Part shown: positions 11,483-23,530 of the stretch, piece by piece | How positions within the stretch are numbered: the first letter of the stretch is position 1 | Layout: the number at the start of each line of letters is the position of its first letter | Assembly: GCA_024699855.1 (NCBI GenBank) | Contig: JAMPIQ010000002.1 | Location: forward strand, 6,758,001-6,822,000 | DNA: 64,000 nt | Direction: 5' to 3' | Origin: Aphelenchoides besseyi | Lineage: Eukaryota; Nematoda; Chromadorea; Rhabditida; Aphelenchoididae | Program-made: the position numbers and the translations under genes | Notes under the pieces: generated by a model | The model's input: only the letters and a program-made list of their open reading frames with translations | Databases searched by the model: none | Told to the model about the DNA's origin: nothing

Positions 11483-12148
11483 ATGACCGAGGGTACTTCG
11501 GGTATGTAGTCAGTGATGAAAGTCGAACTAATTTGCTTTCATTTCAGACGATCCGAATTCATCAGAGATGAACAAACTTGTTCCCAAACCGACCGTGTAC
11601 CAGTAAGTCTAAAATTACCTTCATTCCTTATTTGTTTCTAGCATTTTGCCTGAACAAGCATTAACACTCTTCTTTGGCAAATCGACGTGGTGTTTGTTAT
11701 CCGAACGACGTCTATTCGCAATGCTGGTTCATTACAAACCTGTTGGTGAGTCAGCGTTCTATTTCTCTAGATCTTCTTTAGGTATTCGCAAGCACGTTCA
11801 TTTGATGGCTCTCGCATTTGCAATGCACAACATCGTGGAGGACGAAGAAGACACCGACTTCGAAGAGTTGTTGCTTCCCGACGATTATAAGCTTTATCTT
11901 GAACGACAACGCACGGTTCCTGAAGGTGGACATCCTGATGTTTTGATCTTTCCGCCATGTTATCGATTTCGACCAACTGTCGAAGAGGTAAGCAATCGTC
12001 TGCTTGGATGTTCATCCTTTGGTTTTTATAGATAGAAGAAAAGTTGTCGCAATTCTACGATTTCGACATGATCTCTCAACATGACCTAACAACCCAACAA
12101 ATTGTCGACCAAGTTCCCGTCGAATTTACTTTCGATTATGCCAAATGA
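11483..12148 (+). CDS. MRGBP: MRG-binding protein (MRGBP/Eaf7 family), NuA4/TIP60 complex subunit
   Basis: MRGBP links MRG15-type proteins to the TIP60/NuA4 histone acetyltransferase complex. The diagnostic stretch LFAMLVHYKPVGIRKHVHLM corresponds to the vertebrate block LFHAMLGHKPVGVNRHFHM. Further on, EEKLSQFYDFDMISQHD corresponds to the Eaf7 helix that follows. Exons: 11483-11501, about 11550-11602, about 11640-11742, about 11782-11986, and from 12033 to the stop at 12146-12148. All junctions are GT-AG and in phase. The vertebrate protein has a long charged C-terminal tail; this one ends soon after the domain with FTFDYAK. An acidic loop (EDEEDTDFEELL) sits inside. It converges with the acetyl-CoA synthetase gene. 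Confidence 0.8.
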
Positions 12149-12322
12149 AAGTCGCATACACGCAGTCAACGTATCTCCGTCCGCAAATTCTGTTCAGTTT
12201 AAAAGTTTCATTGTTTATATTTTGATTATAAAAGAATAATGGTTAGTCTACTCGATTGAAACTTAAGGACTCTTATCTTACAATAGAAGAAAGTACAGAT
12301 TTACACGAAAATTGAAAATGAA

Positions 12323-14624
12323 TTAACCGGCACGAATTAGTATGCGTGAGTAAAGTTCATTGATAACGCTTGGATCAATCAGCGTGGATGTGTCTCCCAA
12401 GTCATTCGATCCTTCTGTTATCTTTCGAAGTATCCGACGAGTAATTTTTCCACTACGAGTTTTTGGCAAACCAGATGCAGATTGAATATGTTCGGGCGTT
12501 GCAATAGGGCCGATTTTGTGTCGTACAATTGCTTTCAGCTCGTTGACCAATGAGTTTGTTAACGGTTTGTCCTGCAACTTGCCTTTAAACGAATGAATAA
12601 CGTTCCTCTCTACCTTTCGTAGGACAACAAAGCAATAGGGAACTTGGCCTTTTATCTCGTGCTCACAAGCCACCACAGCACTTTCCACGACATCACAATG
12701 ACTCATCAGGGCACTTTCAATTTCAGCTGTAGATAGCAAGTGACCGGAAACGTTCATTAGATCATCAACACGACCCGTAATCCAATAGTAACCGTCTTCG
12801 TCTCGGCGAGCTCCATCTCCAGTGAAATAGTAACCGGGAAACGATTTAAAATACGTTTTTTCGTAACGATCGTGATCTCCGAATATTGTTCGACTGAACC
12901 CAGGAAACGGTGCAGCAAAGCACTGAAATGAAAAGTTCAATTTCGAACCTGTCAATTTGAGTCTTACCAAATTGCCTTCACCCGGACCTTCGATCTCTTT
13001 TCCATCGTTATCAACAAGCACCGGTACAACGCCAAAGAACGGTAAACCGGCAGCTCCGGGTTTAGTAGGTATCGCCGTGGGAATAGAAGTTATAGCATGC
13101 CCTCCAGTTTCAGTTTGCCTAAAACCGCGACATTGAAACTTGTGATATCAATCTTCGTGTTTTAATTTTTGAAAAAATCATACAACTTCTTATAAGTTCA
13201 CTTTAAAGCTTACCAGTATGTGTCGACAATAGCTGCTCGTTTCTCGCCAACAACTTCATGTAACCACAACCACGCTAACGGAGCGATCGGCTCACCGACC
13301 ACTCCGATTACTTTTAATGTTGAAAGATCGTGGGCTTTAACCAACTCTTCTGGAAATCCCATCAACATTCGTACAAGAGTCGGTGCAGTGTACAATTTGG
13401 TGGCCTAAAATGCATCAGTTCGATTAGTTATTGTTGAACAACTCGCCTTGTACTCTTCGACAATTGACCAAATTCGATCGGGTGTTGGATATGTCGGAAC
13501 ACCTTCAAAAAGAATTGACTTCATTCCATTGAGTAGAGCTCCATAAACCAGATATGAATGGCCTGTGATCCAACCTCCATCGGCAGTGCAAAAGAAGACA
13601 TCTTCGTGAGGCCGACAATCAAAATCGTAACGCGTAGTCGTATAAGCATAGACCATGTAGCCAGCAGTTGTGTGTACGATTCCCTTTGGCGTTCCTGTTG
13701 AACCGCTTGTGTACAAGATAAAGAGCGGAGATTCGGCTTCCATCCACTCAACTGGTGAATCCATGGTTTTGCATTTCTCCATCTCAACGCTCCAACGACT
13801 ATCAATTTCCGGATTCCAGTTGCATTCTTTTGGTTTTGAAGCATCCGATAATGTCACCCGATTAATGTGCTCAACAACGATCACGTTCTTCACGGTGTGA
13901 TGTTGTTCTTTGCACAAATCAATTGCTTCATCAGCAACCACTTTCAACGAAACGATTTTTGAAGCTCGAGGAAAGGCATCAGCTGTGATTAGGATTCGAG
14001 CATTTGCTTGAATCAATCGTTGTGCCAATGAATCAGCAGAAAAACCAGCGAATACAACGGCATGCACGCTACCAATTCTGGCACAAGCCAACATGGCAAC
14101 TGGGAGTTCGAGAATCATTGGTAAACAAATAGCCACGACATCGCCCTTTTTTACTCCTTTGCTTCTCAACACCGCCGAGAAGTTGACAACGAGTCTGTGA
14201 AGTTCGTTGTATGTGACACTTTTCTTGTCGTTCACGTCGTTTCCTTCCCAGTAGTAAGCAACTCGGTCGCCATTTCCTAAAGTTTTACTCATTACTCCAA
14301 CTACAGTAATCAATTCGCACCTTCAGCAATGATTCGCTCAAGACAATTGTAAGAAACATTGGTTTTGGAGCCGGACATAAAATGCGTACGAATTGGACCT
14401 TTTCGCACATCGAAGTTCCATTCAAGTCCTTTCGAACTAAACTCGTGAAAATGCAGATCTTTTGCGGCATTCAACCAAAAGGCGTTCGAATTCGCGACAC
14501 TTCGATTGTACATCGATTGATATCCCGGCAACGAATTGAGATGCGCTCCAGCTCGCAAAGGGCTTGGTGGTTCATATATATCTTCATCATTACTCAAATT
14601 GAATTTGCAGGTCTTGTCCGACAT
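12323..14624 (-). CDS. ACSS2: Acetyl-CoA synthetase (AMP-forming), ACSS2-like
   Basis: It makes acetyl-CoA from acetate, ATP and CoA by way of acetyl-AMP. The start [20 protein letters not shown] at 14624 has no mitochondrial presequence, so a cytosolic/nuclear enzyme is likely. Motifs in order: the ATP P-loop [61 protein letters not shown] with the conserved Asp and Arg; [15 protein letters not shown]; and the C-terminal [18 protein letters not shown] with the catalytic Lys that is controlled by acetylation. Introns are tiny (42-45 nt except one of about 80). One (13405-13446) begins with GC instead of GT. The intron near 12924-12967 is 45 nt without a stop, so its retention would only add 15 residues. 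Full length for the family. Confidence 0.96.
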
Positions 14625-16034
14625 GATTGGTTATCTGTCTGAAGCGGGAAAGATTAATAGAACTTCATGCACAATAAAACGCACACATTACACGATGTAA
14701 ATGTCCACAGAATCAGTGGTGTCGTTTTATACGAAGTTTTATCACAGCTCAAGTACTCTGATCAACAAACTCCTCACTCCACTTCGGAACCGCCCATCGA
14801 AGAGAAAACACGCGGTTTACGAGAAATAGAAAGTGACTCCGGAGTTCTCAACGGTTATCAATTGGTCGTTCTTTGCTTGGGATCTCCTTTTTGAATTGCC
14901 TTCAACACGCCACGTTCTCGGTTTTTATCACCTGATCTTCCACCAATTGAATTTTTATCCTCAAACTAATTCTGTGTGGCGCCAAACAAAGACTGTAAGC
15001 AGCTTTAGAAGTGAAAGGTCGTGAATTCGATTCCCAAATGTGAAAGGTTCTGATACTTGACATTTCTGTCAACTATAAAGTTTCTTCTCTTCAACGTGTT
15101 TTGGTGCACAGCTAAGACAGAACGAAGGATTCGCAGGCAGGTACAGAAAACTCAAAGAACATTTGAAATCAAAGTACGCCCACGTGTGGAATCTTAAAAC
15201 ACGAAGCAACTTACTTGTAACTAACTCGCTTTCAAAAAGTGTAAACGATGGTTTTAAGAACCAAAGACTTTACATCATCAAGTATAAGTATTGTATGATC
15301 GCGGAGTAAAGTGCAAAACTCGCATATCGCAGTGCGTTTTGAAGAAGTCGTAAAAGATCATGAGTTCATGTTGAGAAATTGCGTTAATAGTAATCCGGTT
15401 CGATTGGAATCAGCGATTTCGTAACGAAGATCATCAAAGATCTTTGCGGCATTTTGTTCTTCTTTGCACAAGAACTATAATCGTTATGTTGAATTCAACA
15501 GAACTTGAAAGCCATGTTTCTATCAAGTGTACGCTCCTCGAAGTACTAACTTGCAATTTTTATATTTGAACTTGTGTTACGATTATCATAACATTCACAT
15601 GACCGTAAGCTCTTCGTAAGCTCGGCTCATCTTTTCCACTTTTTATTCCAAGAACGTCTATAAAGATGCTTTTGACGGTCATGTCTTGCGACCAATCAAC
15701 TGAAGGGCTAAGCAACTCAAAGGAAACGCAGATATTGGACGAAATAAACTCAGTCCACAGCATCTTGTGTGTTAGATTCTGTGGCTTCTCGCCCTCAATT
15801 TTCTTATCATCATTAAGAGTATGCAATCAAAGAACGGCTCTTTGACGATTCGATCGAAAGAAATTTAACTACTCACGATTTAACCTGTGTGTTTGATTGG
15901 AAAAGGTTAACTGAAGTTATCAAACTTCAATGTAAACTTTTATTATGACAAACAATTGAAGCGGGATTGTTGAAATAAGAAATAAGTGATGAATAAATTA
16001 GGCAGTTTTCTTCTTATTCTAACACCCTTCGTTT
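14625..16034. other. Intergenic, nothing recognised
   Basis: 1.4 kb upstream of the acetyl-CoA synthetase start and downstream of the next minus-strand gene. Scattered short frames (for example about 88 codons on the minus strand near 15560-15826) show no motif or splice support. Confidence 0.5.
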
Positions 16035-17808
16035 TCATTGGTGACAGTGAGCTCCACCACAGAAACGTTTCGAACGATCGACCATTGCATCGATCAAGTT
16101 GTTGATGAAGTCAAAGCCGATTTTTAGTTGTGCGGGCGCTTGTCCAGTCGTATCGGCAATAATCTGAAATTCATCGTCAGAATTTCAATCATTTGAAAAA
16201 TTTGTGTCTATCGAATTACGAAATCCAAAACACTCACCTTTCGGCAGCCAACATTAAGAAGCGAATCAATACCAAGTGACTGAGCTGAGGGTTTGTTTTT
16301 GATGCACGAGTTCAGAGCGTTATCGATTACCGAACCCCAATCGTTGGTTGGCGTGATTCTGACAAACGAATCCGTTTAACTGCAAACATGTAAACTTACA
16401 ATTGACGTTTAATGTTGTTAACACATTGGTCAACCTTCGACCCACTACCAATCGATGGAGCTCCACGATTTGCACCGTCAACGGCCTCCCGAATAGCGTC
16501 GGCGATTCCCGCAATTCGATGCTTCAAATCTTGACGTGCTTCATCAATGCACGCGCATGTTGCTGCTTTGTGTGATCGTAGCTCAGCCAAACAACCTCCA
16601 TCAATGGCTTGAGCATCACAAGCGTTAATTGCTGAAATCGTTTGTTAAGTTCACTTCAATTTCGGAGACACTCACATTGACAATGCTTGGACAAATAGCC
16701 GGGAAACGGATTCTGAAGACATTGACGGGTTGATGTGGCACGATCGGGTTTTCGTTCAGCACAAAATGTAAGACGTGAATGAATCAAAATGTAGTCAGAA
16801 ATCGAGTCAACTCTGCAGTTGATTCGGTCATTTTGATTTTTATATTTGTAAACTCACACTTGTTCTTTTACACGATAGGATCCTTCTTCCAAATCGGGGA
16901 GTTCGGGTAATCCAAGGAAGCCGGGAATCTTTCTACGCAAACAGAATTCGGCTTCTTTGACAATCGATTTGGAGATTTGTGTTCGAATGCATTTTTGGTC
17001 TTCTGGTGGTGTTGAAAGAACCGCTTTGATGGCGCCGGCAGCGAACTTAAATTCATGGATTTCATTGTTGTTTCATAAAAGTTCAAAAGTTTTTGGGAAT
17101 ACGATATTTCGCACATCATTCTTAGGCGTGTGCATTCGCTTGATCTTGGCTAAGTGCACTCAAGTCGGCGTTTTGAATCTTGTGCTTTTGGACTTATTTT
17201 TAGAGTTTACGGTAAAATGGATATTTTTGCTTAAGACTCTGTAGTTTACTTGTCAACTTATCGACTTAGGCCATCGACCGAAGAGTATTAGTGATCAAAT
17301 CGGATTGCACGTAACAGTCTTACGACACACTTACCGTACGACAAATGGAGCAATCACGCAGTGGTCCATTTCGATCCCAGGCCTTGCTTTCGAGATCCGA
17401 AGCCGCCAAAACACAGCGATCATCTCGATTGGCCTCCGCGATTGTGTGCGAAAAACATTTGTCGGCTGCTTGTCTACAAGCTCATGAATTCGAAATCAGT
17501 ACCATGAATCCAACCTTCGATGACTGTTCAGCTCCTCTTCGAACGGTTCGTACTTGGTATCCAATTCGGTTTTCAAGCATCCCAAGTAATTTCCAATTGC
17601 TCTTCGGGTGTCGCACTGACCGTTTACGTGCACCACCTAAAATCTCCAAATTGAAAGGCGGTAAAGGTTGTGCATTGGCAGGAAAGTTATCGACTTCGGC
17701 GAGTACATCTGTCCCGCCATCTCAGACATTTAAGAAGGTAACAATGAGAAGACGAAAACTTACGATTAGCGCGCAGACCAAAAACGAGCACCGTACGATA
17801 TCGAGCAT
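16035..17808 (-). CDS. Secreted Cys-rich multi-exon protein, family not recognised
   Basis: The minus-strand ATG at 17808 opens a signal peptide, MLDIVRCSFLVCALI, which is spliced to VVHVNGQCDTRRAIGNYLGC. Later exons give AADKCFSHTIAEANRDDRC and LRDCSICRT (about 17335-17475), KAVLSTPPEDQKCIRTQIS (about 16860-17050), ATSTRQCLQNPFPGYLSKHC (about 16675-16815), DAQAIDGGCLAELRSHKAAT with further Cys pairs (16400-16632), NDWGSVIDNALNSCIKNKPS and the end KRFCGGAHCHQ (stop 16035-16037). Eight exons join with consistent phase to roughly 350 residues. The Cys spacing with amphipathic helices between suggests an all-helical disulphide-linked extracellular protein. It could be a nematode-specific secreted family of the DUF19 sort, but I cannot confirm that. 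Confidence 0.6.
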
Positions 17809-19942
17809 TACGCTGTCTCTTAAATCCCAAGTCACCTGCAATTTTCGAATCCTGATTATTGGCTCTCGGAAATCAATTAGTTTTAGTGCATCGCAAAAAG
17901 AAGTGACTAAAAATCAGAAAGATTTCCAATAAAAAGCACGACAATTGATCACAACCACAAACGGATGAGTGCGCAAAAGGTGACAATCGAATGAAGAAGC
18001 GGACGGATGGATCGCCGCTCGTCGCCAACTGCAGATTGGAACGAACGATGCGACAGAAAAGTCGGTCAGAGCCATTCAATGGCACGAAAGGTTTTCCGTA
18101 AAGTTACTCCAAAAACTGGTCCGAAATTGGCACTCATTCCGTACCTCAGAAGCGAAGCAAACGAACATCATGGAACTTCGGTTTCCGGTTTTGCAAATCG
18201 ATGATGTGCACGTGATATTGTTTTCTGATGGTACGATGATCTCTGTGCGTAGTCCGATGGCATTGAAACCTTTTTACGGTAACCGTTGTTTATTACAATC
18301 CCCCCCATGTCAAGGTAATTTATGGCGTCTTTTGCGCACTCTTGATATTCGACTCGACCAGATGAGAGCATTTCAGAATTGAAATCTGATAAAACTCGTG
18401 GCCGAACGAGTAAGCCGATGGCCAAAAACTTTCGTGCCAACATTATTTCTCTGTCATATATTCGTGAAATGGTCGCAGCGATTGGATTCGAGGTTTCCAT
18501 AGTGCAACTTCCGAGACTTAATTACTGTGCGCAAAATGAACGAACACCTGGACATGTGAAATTTTCGACTTACTATCGATCGAAGTTGGAGAATCGTGTT
18601 ATTGGTTGTGTTTTTTCAAAATTCGAAGGACCATTGGTTTAATTGCATTCCCAGCGTTCTGCCTCCGACACGTCATAGCGCATGTTCGGGTTGTTTCGCC
18701 AGACGAATACAAAAACACGGAGGAAAAGTGTTTTTGCAGAAATCAGAACAACAACCGTGTCTCGTAAAAACGAAAATAAACACCGGCGGCTTGGCGAGCT
18801 TTCTGTCACGGTAAACAATAACAACGAGCAGCAAGGTTGTCGGGAATTGTTATGAAAAACACGCAATAAATGGACGGTAATCTCGCACTTGTATTTCTGC
18901 GATTTGACAGGTCGATTTCGCTGCAAAAACACTCGAATTTGACTTCCAGCAAAAAACAAAAACACCAGAAGGTCGTTGCAATACGAACGAATGCAACGTG
19001 TAAGTTTTATACTAGAAAACAAGGGCTTGATGACCAGTTTGATTAACCGACCCGATGACCATTGGATAATCTGGTTGATGAATCAGCGAAAACTTCGCCT
19101 TCGAAACCTGAAGACCTTGATATTGCCGCTTGCTTTCGTAACTCAAAATAACAAGAAAGTACAAAGATCCATGGTTAACGTCGCGCAATCCCAAAAACAC
19201 TAGTGAACGACGAACAACCAAATCAACCTTCTATTTTGCTAGTGAGATACCCGTTTAACCCACATTCGATAGTCACCCATTCACGTCGTTTATCTTCTGT
19301 TCAACCAATTTGCTCGTACGAACATTACTGGTAATGTTATTAGCAAAAATCTTGCGATTGGTGACCCCCTTTTACAAACTCAGATCATCATTTTGATATA
19401 ACTTTTTCTTCATTGAAAGCTGTGAACGTCTAGTCTAATTAAGGAATGATTAAAATCAATCAATTCGCTTCTTTCCGTTTGTCTTCTATTACTAAACTGA
19501 GTTCAATGAGTCAAACTTTCAACTATAGCACCCGATTTCTTCAGGTGTCCATATTCGGATATATCGCATTTCCTTACTTAAGCTCCTTATAAAACCTCCG
19601 CATACTCGCATCATCGGATTCAATCATAAAATGAGCTACTTAATCAGCTTTCGAATCGTCAATTACGTGACCTCAAACATCAATTCGAATGCCCAGCTCA
19701 ACAGTTGGTGTCACTTGTCGCGCAAGTTTTAAAATAGCGGGAGTTCTTTTTGGAAACCCGTTAATCAGATCAAATCAGTGATGAATTACATGAAAATACA
19801 AATGAATTTGTTGACAAAAAGTTTATTTGCGAGTAGTGTCTAAAACAACTGCATCGTATTTTGCGTCAACAATCTTTTCAAACCAAAGACGATACGTAAA
19901 ATCAAAAGCTAAACCTGTGACTAAGTGGTCTTTTACACCAAA
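17809..19942. other. Intergenic, nothing recognised
   Basis: 2.1 kb between two minus-strand genes. The longest open frame is about 110 codons on the minus strand (18168-18500). It has no recognisable motif, leader or splice partner. The first bases hold the promoter of the secreted Cys-rich gene. Confidence 0.45.
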
Positions 19943-22900
19943 TCAGAAAATAAATCGATTACTCAACGTGTACTGAAGTTTGTCCAAGTTCGGCATACAA
20001 GCGAAGTTGATCATCGGTGGCGGTCCACACATCAGAATTGCAGATTTGTCGTCGGGTGGTGGCAAATGCTCACGAATCATCGTATCCGAAATGAAACCAA
20101 CCGAATATTTCCAGCCATCAGCCGGCGCACGATCGACCGTATACCACACCTGCAAGCGAAAGTTAAGGTGTTTTGAAAGTTGCAGTCTGTCAACAAACCT
20201 TGAAACGATCGGGATGGTTCTTAGCCAAACGATCAAGTTCATCGCTGAAATCCAAAAGGTCAATTGCAAAATACGCGAAATTAGGAAACCCTGACCCATA
20301 ATCGTACTCATTTCGTCAACCACAAAACATAGCGTCTGACCTATTAACCGAACCTTCGCTCTTTGGATCGACAAACAATTTCCCAACATCCGGGTGTTTC
20401 CCAATATGCGTTTTTGATCTCAAGTTTATAGCACCCTTTGACTGTTGCAATTTCTCTCTCAATGGTTTCAGTGAGTCAGTGAGGCCGAGGATTATAAGCC
20501 AAAACAAAGAGCGCAATAGGAAAAGAATCCGATTAGTGCATTAAAACGCTAATACGTAAATGACGGTTCGTGTAATTTCAAAACTTTCGATCTTCAAATC
20601 GACTTGTTGCGAAAATTGCGAACATGAAATTTAACGAAATCAAACCACCGGAAAGCTTTTGCTTCGGTGCGATTGTCTTTGAGATTAAACAATTCGGTCT
20701 GACGGAGGTGTGGCGACGAGCAATCGCTTTCTCGACCTACAAAAATCACACGTTTTGTCCAGAAATTGCACAACTCCGACGGCACAGAGATCATGAACGC
20801 ACGTGTGAAAGGGCGGAGTTGGACACGAATTTAAGCGTAGAATTACGTCCGTTAAACCCACACAAAGTACACGCGCCCAATTCAATCGCTCAAACGGCGC
20901 TCTTCGTTGTCCAGCAGCCAACTGTTCTCTACACTTTAACGTTTTGCCGCCTACTATTTCGTCGCTCCTTCTCGATGTTTCGCAAATCCGCGTCGAGGAA
21001 AACAAGGTGAGAGTGTGCGAAATCGTAGCTCGATCGTCTGCAGCCTCCGCCCCCTCCAGTCCGATTGCAATTACGAAGTCGTCGCTTAGCATAAACACGA
21101 CAACAACAACAGTAAACAGGACGAGTGTACGCACACAAACCCAACCCAAAATATTTCAACAGTTTTTCATGATCAACAGGGTTGGACGGAAGTTCAAAGG
21201 AGCCCGCAAAAACTGTCGTGCAGTTTCTGGCACGTTCGTCAACGCCCACATATAAAAGGCGGCGCATCGCTCAGTGACCCTACACGATTGGCCAATCCAA
21301 CGGTTGTCGTCGTTGTTGCTCAGGTTTTCGTCTGTGCCGTATATTTTTTCTCAACCAACTTTCAACCCGATCTCCTTCATACTGGCGCCGAATAACACCG
21401 CACAGCGATTACCGTACACGATGAACGATCTTAAGACTCATGTTCGTCACTGTCTACTCTACGAGTTCCAACTCGGACACAGTGCTGCAAATGCGACGCG
21501 GAACATTTGTTCGTCGATTAGCCAAGATGCCGTTTCACATTCGACCTCAAAATACTGGTTTCAACGTTTCCGCGAAGGCGACTACTCGCTTGGTAAATCG
21601 AAAACAGAAGCGTTCTTATCAAATTCGCTGTTGCAGAAGATCGTCCTCGATCCGGTCGACCGTCCACTTTGGATGCACAACGCCTTCATTCGTTGATTAA
21701 CGCCGATCCTACTCAAACAACTCGGAGTTTGGCTGAACAACTTGATACGAGTCATTCAACAGTAGTGAGTTTTGAATTCAATATTTTGAGTCGTTCGAAA
21801 TTTTCAGGAACGTCATCTTCACGATCAGGGGATGGAATTTCGCGAGGGCCGTTGGCTGTACATTGGAAGCTCTCAACCGCATCATCAGCATCAGCAAATT
21901 TCGCATCACTCTCATCTGCACCAGCTTCCGCATTATTCTCATCAAATGCATCATCATCCGCAGTAAGTTTGGAAAATTGGTCTTGCGCTTTGGTTGCACT
22001 TAAGCAGCTCAAATTTTTCTGAGATCGAATCATGGACATCAGCCACTCATCTCAATCTGCTTATAGCCAATAGTCGTTGTGCCAACGTCGATTTTCACTT
22101 TGTCGCGCGGATTCGTTGTCCGATGTCTTCCCAAAAAGTTTGTGCACGATTTCTGCTTTCCATCAACTAAAAAGGTCCCCGATTTCGAGAAAAATTTCGG
22201 CTGGAATTTACTTCTTGTTGATCTCTAAACGTCACTTTTTCTACTTGAGCATTTCTGTTAAATTGTTGTGGAACGTTTGTTCCAATTGTTGAACCCGAAT
22301 AAATTATTGTGAACATCAAACCGTTGACACTTACCGCAACAAAATGTCTTCTTCGCTTTGATTGGCAAACAGAAGAGAAAGTTTGGTGGGATCGTCTTCG
22401 TGTTTCAGAACTTCCGAAATAATCTGCAGCATTGGCGTGATACCTAAACGTTTCGAACACGTCGCAGAAGTTTAATTCAATCACCAACCCGTTCCTCCGG
22501 CAATCATTCCCAGATTCTGGTATTTCTGAGCGACCGGTGGTGTCTTTTTATCGGGACGAACCAAGAGCTTTCCTTTCCCATCATAAACGATCAAACCCTG
22601 TGGTCCACGGACGTCAATCGTATCACCTGAAATTGCATTCATGAACTTTTTCTAAAGCAACTTCGTCCAATTTCTTTTTCTCAAGCGGACAAACACCAGT
22701 CACATTCAGTTTTAGCAAATAATAACCGATGATGTCTGAACAAGATCTTGAACGCCTAATCCGCATAGGCGGATTTTCACTATTTCTCATTTGAAATTCA
22801 TCGTTTCCTTACCAATATTCAATGACTCCAGATGTTGAGACATCTTTCCACCTTCCGGGAATTTCGGATGAACGTTTTTAAAATAAACCTGCAAACACAA

Positions 22901-23530
22901 ACTTCAAAGCGTCGTGCCTTCATCTTTCAACCTTGATCATGAACTCCACGAATCCTTGATCGTCATCAGAAGAAATGGGCGTATAAGGACGAACAACCAG
23001 TTTGCCATCGATCTAATCAAAATATGCACAAACCAATGAGAATAAACGAACCTTTGCACTCAAATACAAGTGTTGTCCAACCTAAAGAAGCAGACAAATT
23101 CAAGAACCAACAAAAATTGAATAACCGGCAAACCAAGAACGTGCTTTTCAGTCGGCAAAGCGAATCGGAATTTTCGCGTATCGTGAGAAACTTCGACTTT
23201 TTTGATCAAACGAAGTGCGTACTTCTTTTCCGGATCTTCCAATGTGCGTGGACCTTTAAGTTTCTATAAACTTTTAAATTGTATGAATAAATATAAATTG
23301 CGATTCGGATCTCAAGTTTTGTAACAGCAAACAAACCGTTATTTTGTATTTTGATCTTTAGTTACAACTTTCACCAACATGACATCATAACTAACCTTTA
23401 CGCTCTTGCCGCACAGACCTTTGAAGCATCCACGCGTTTTGAGAAGGTACCACAGGCCGATGGCAGTGATTGTGGCGAATCCGACGGCACTGACCACCAC
23501 TAACGTGTTGGTGTTGGAATCAGATGGCAT
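19943..23530 (-). CDS. CYB5R3: NADH-cytochrome b5 reductase
   Basis: FAD enzyme that passes electrons from NADH to cytochrome b5. The start at 23530 ([20 protein letters not shown]) gives one N-terminal membrane anchor. Then come [29 protein letters not shown], the FAD motif in [15 protein letters not shown], the flavin loop [15 protein letters not shown], the NADH-binding [20 protein letters not shown] and the Phe-ending C-terminus typical of the family. Most introns are short, but the one at 20245-22334 is 2,090 nt and carries a separate gene on the plus strand. A 5' UTR intron lies just upstream of the start (GTGAGTG...TTTTCAG). Which vertebrate CYB5R paralogue it corresponds to is uncertain. 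Confidence 0.93.
21251..21258 (+). promoter_or_regulatory. TATA box of the nested mariner-derived gene
   Basis: TATAAAAG stands 170 bases before the first ATG of the nested gene. An initiator-like TCAGTG follows at 21271. It is on the strand opposite to the host cytochrome b5 reductase gene. Confidence 0.55.
21421..22170 (+). CDS. Mariner-transposase-derived HTH DNA-binding protein without a catalytic domain, nested in a CYB5R intron
   Basis: Four exons (21421-21592, 21637-21764, 21808-21962, 22005-22170) with 42-44 nt GT-AG introns give 206 residues in one frame. Residues about 7-60 match the first mariner/Mos1 HTH (HTH_48): [20 protein letters not shown], then [14 protein letters not shown]. 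The second exon gives [19 protein letters not shown] and the second [23 protein letters not shown]. Exon 3 then turns into a His/Gln-rich tract (about residues 120-152). Exon 4 is only faintly mariner-like ([12 protein letters not shown]) and stops where the first catalytic Asp block would begin. So the paired DNA-binding domain is kept and the DDD nuclease is gone. Exon 4 has a tandem AAGCAG acceptor, allowing plus or minus one residue. A TATA box precedes and AATAAA follows. I infer a domesticated gene; a lucky decaying copy is the alternative. Confidence 0.65.
22298..22303 (+). terminator. Poly(A) signal of the nested mariner-derived gene
   Basis: AATAAA, 128 bases after the TAA. It lies inside the host intron and only about 30 bases before the next host exon starts, so the whole nested transcript fits in the intron. 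Confidence 0.5.

Noticed and set aside
15010..15045. TTCGATTCC resembling a tRNA B box
   Set aside because: No matching A box or cloverleaf stems around it.
17641..17708. Open stretch before exon 2 of the Cys-rich gene considered as coding
   Set aside because: Joining the signal-peptide exon directly to VVHVNGQC is in phase; including this stretch breaks the frame.
18168..18500. 110-codon minus frame
   Set aside because: No recognisable domain, no neighbouring exons in phase.
20594..21267. Several long overlapping frames on both strands (128, 154, 112, 103 codons)
   Set aside because: They overlap each other in all frames in a G+C-richer stretch, lack motifs and lie at the promoter of the nested gene; likely a base-composition effect.
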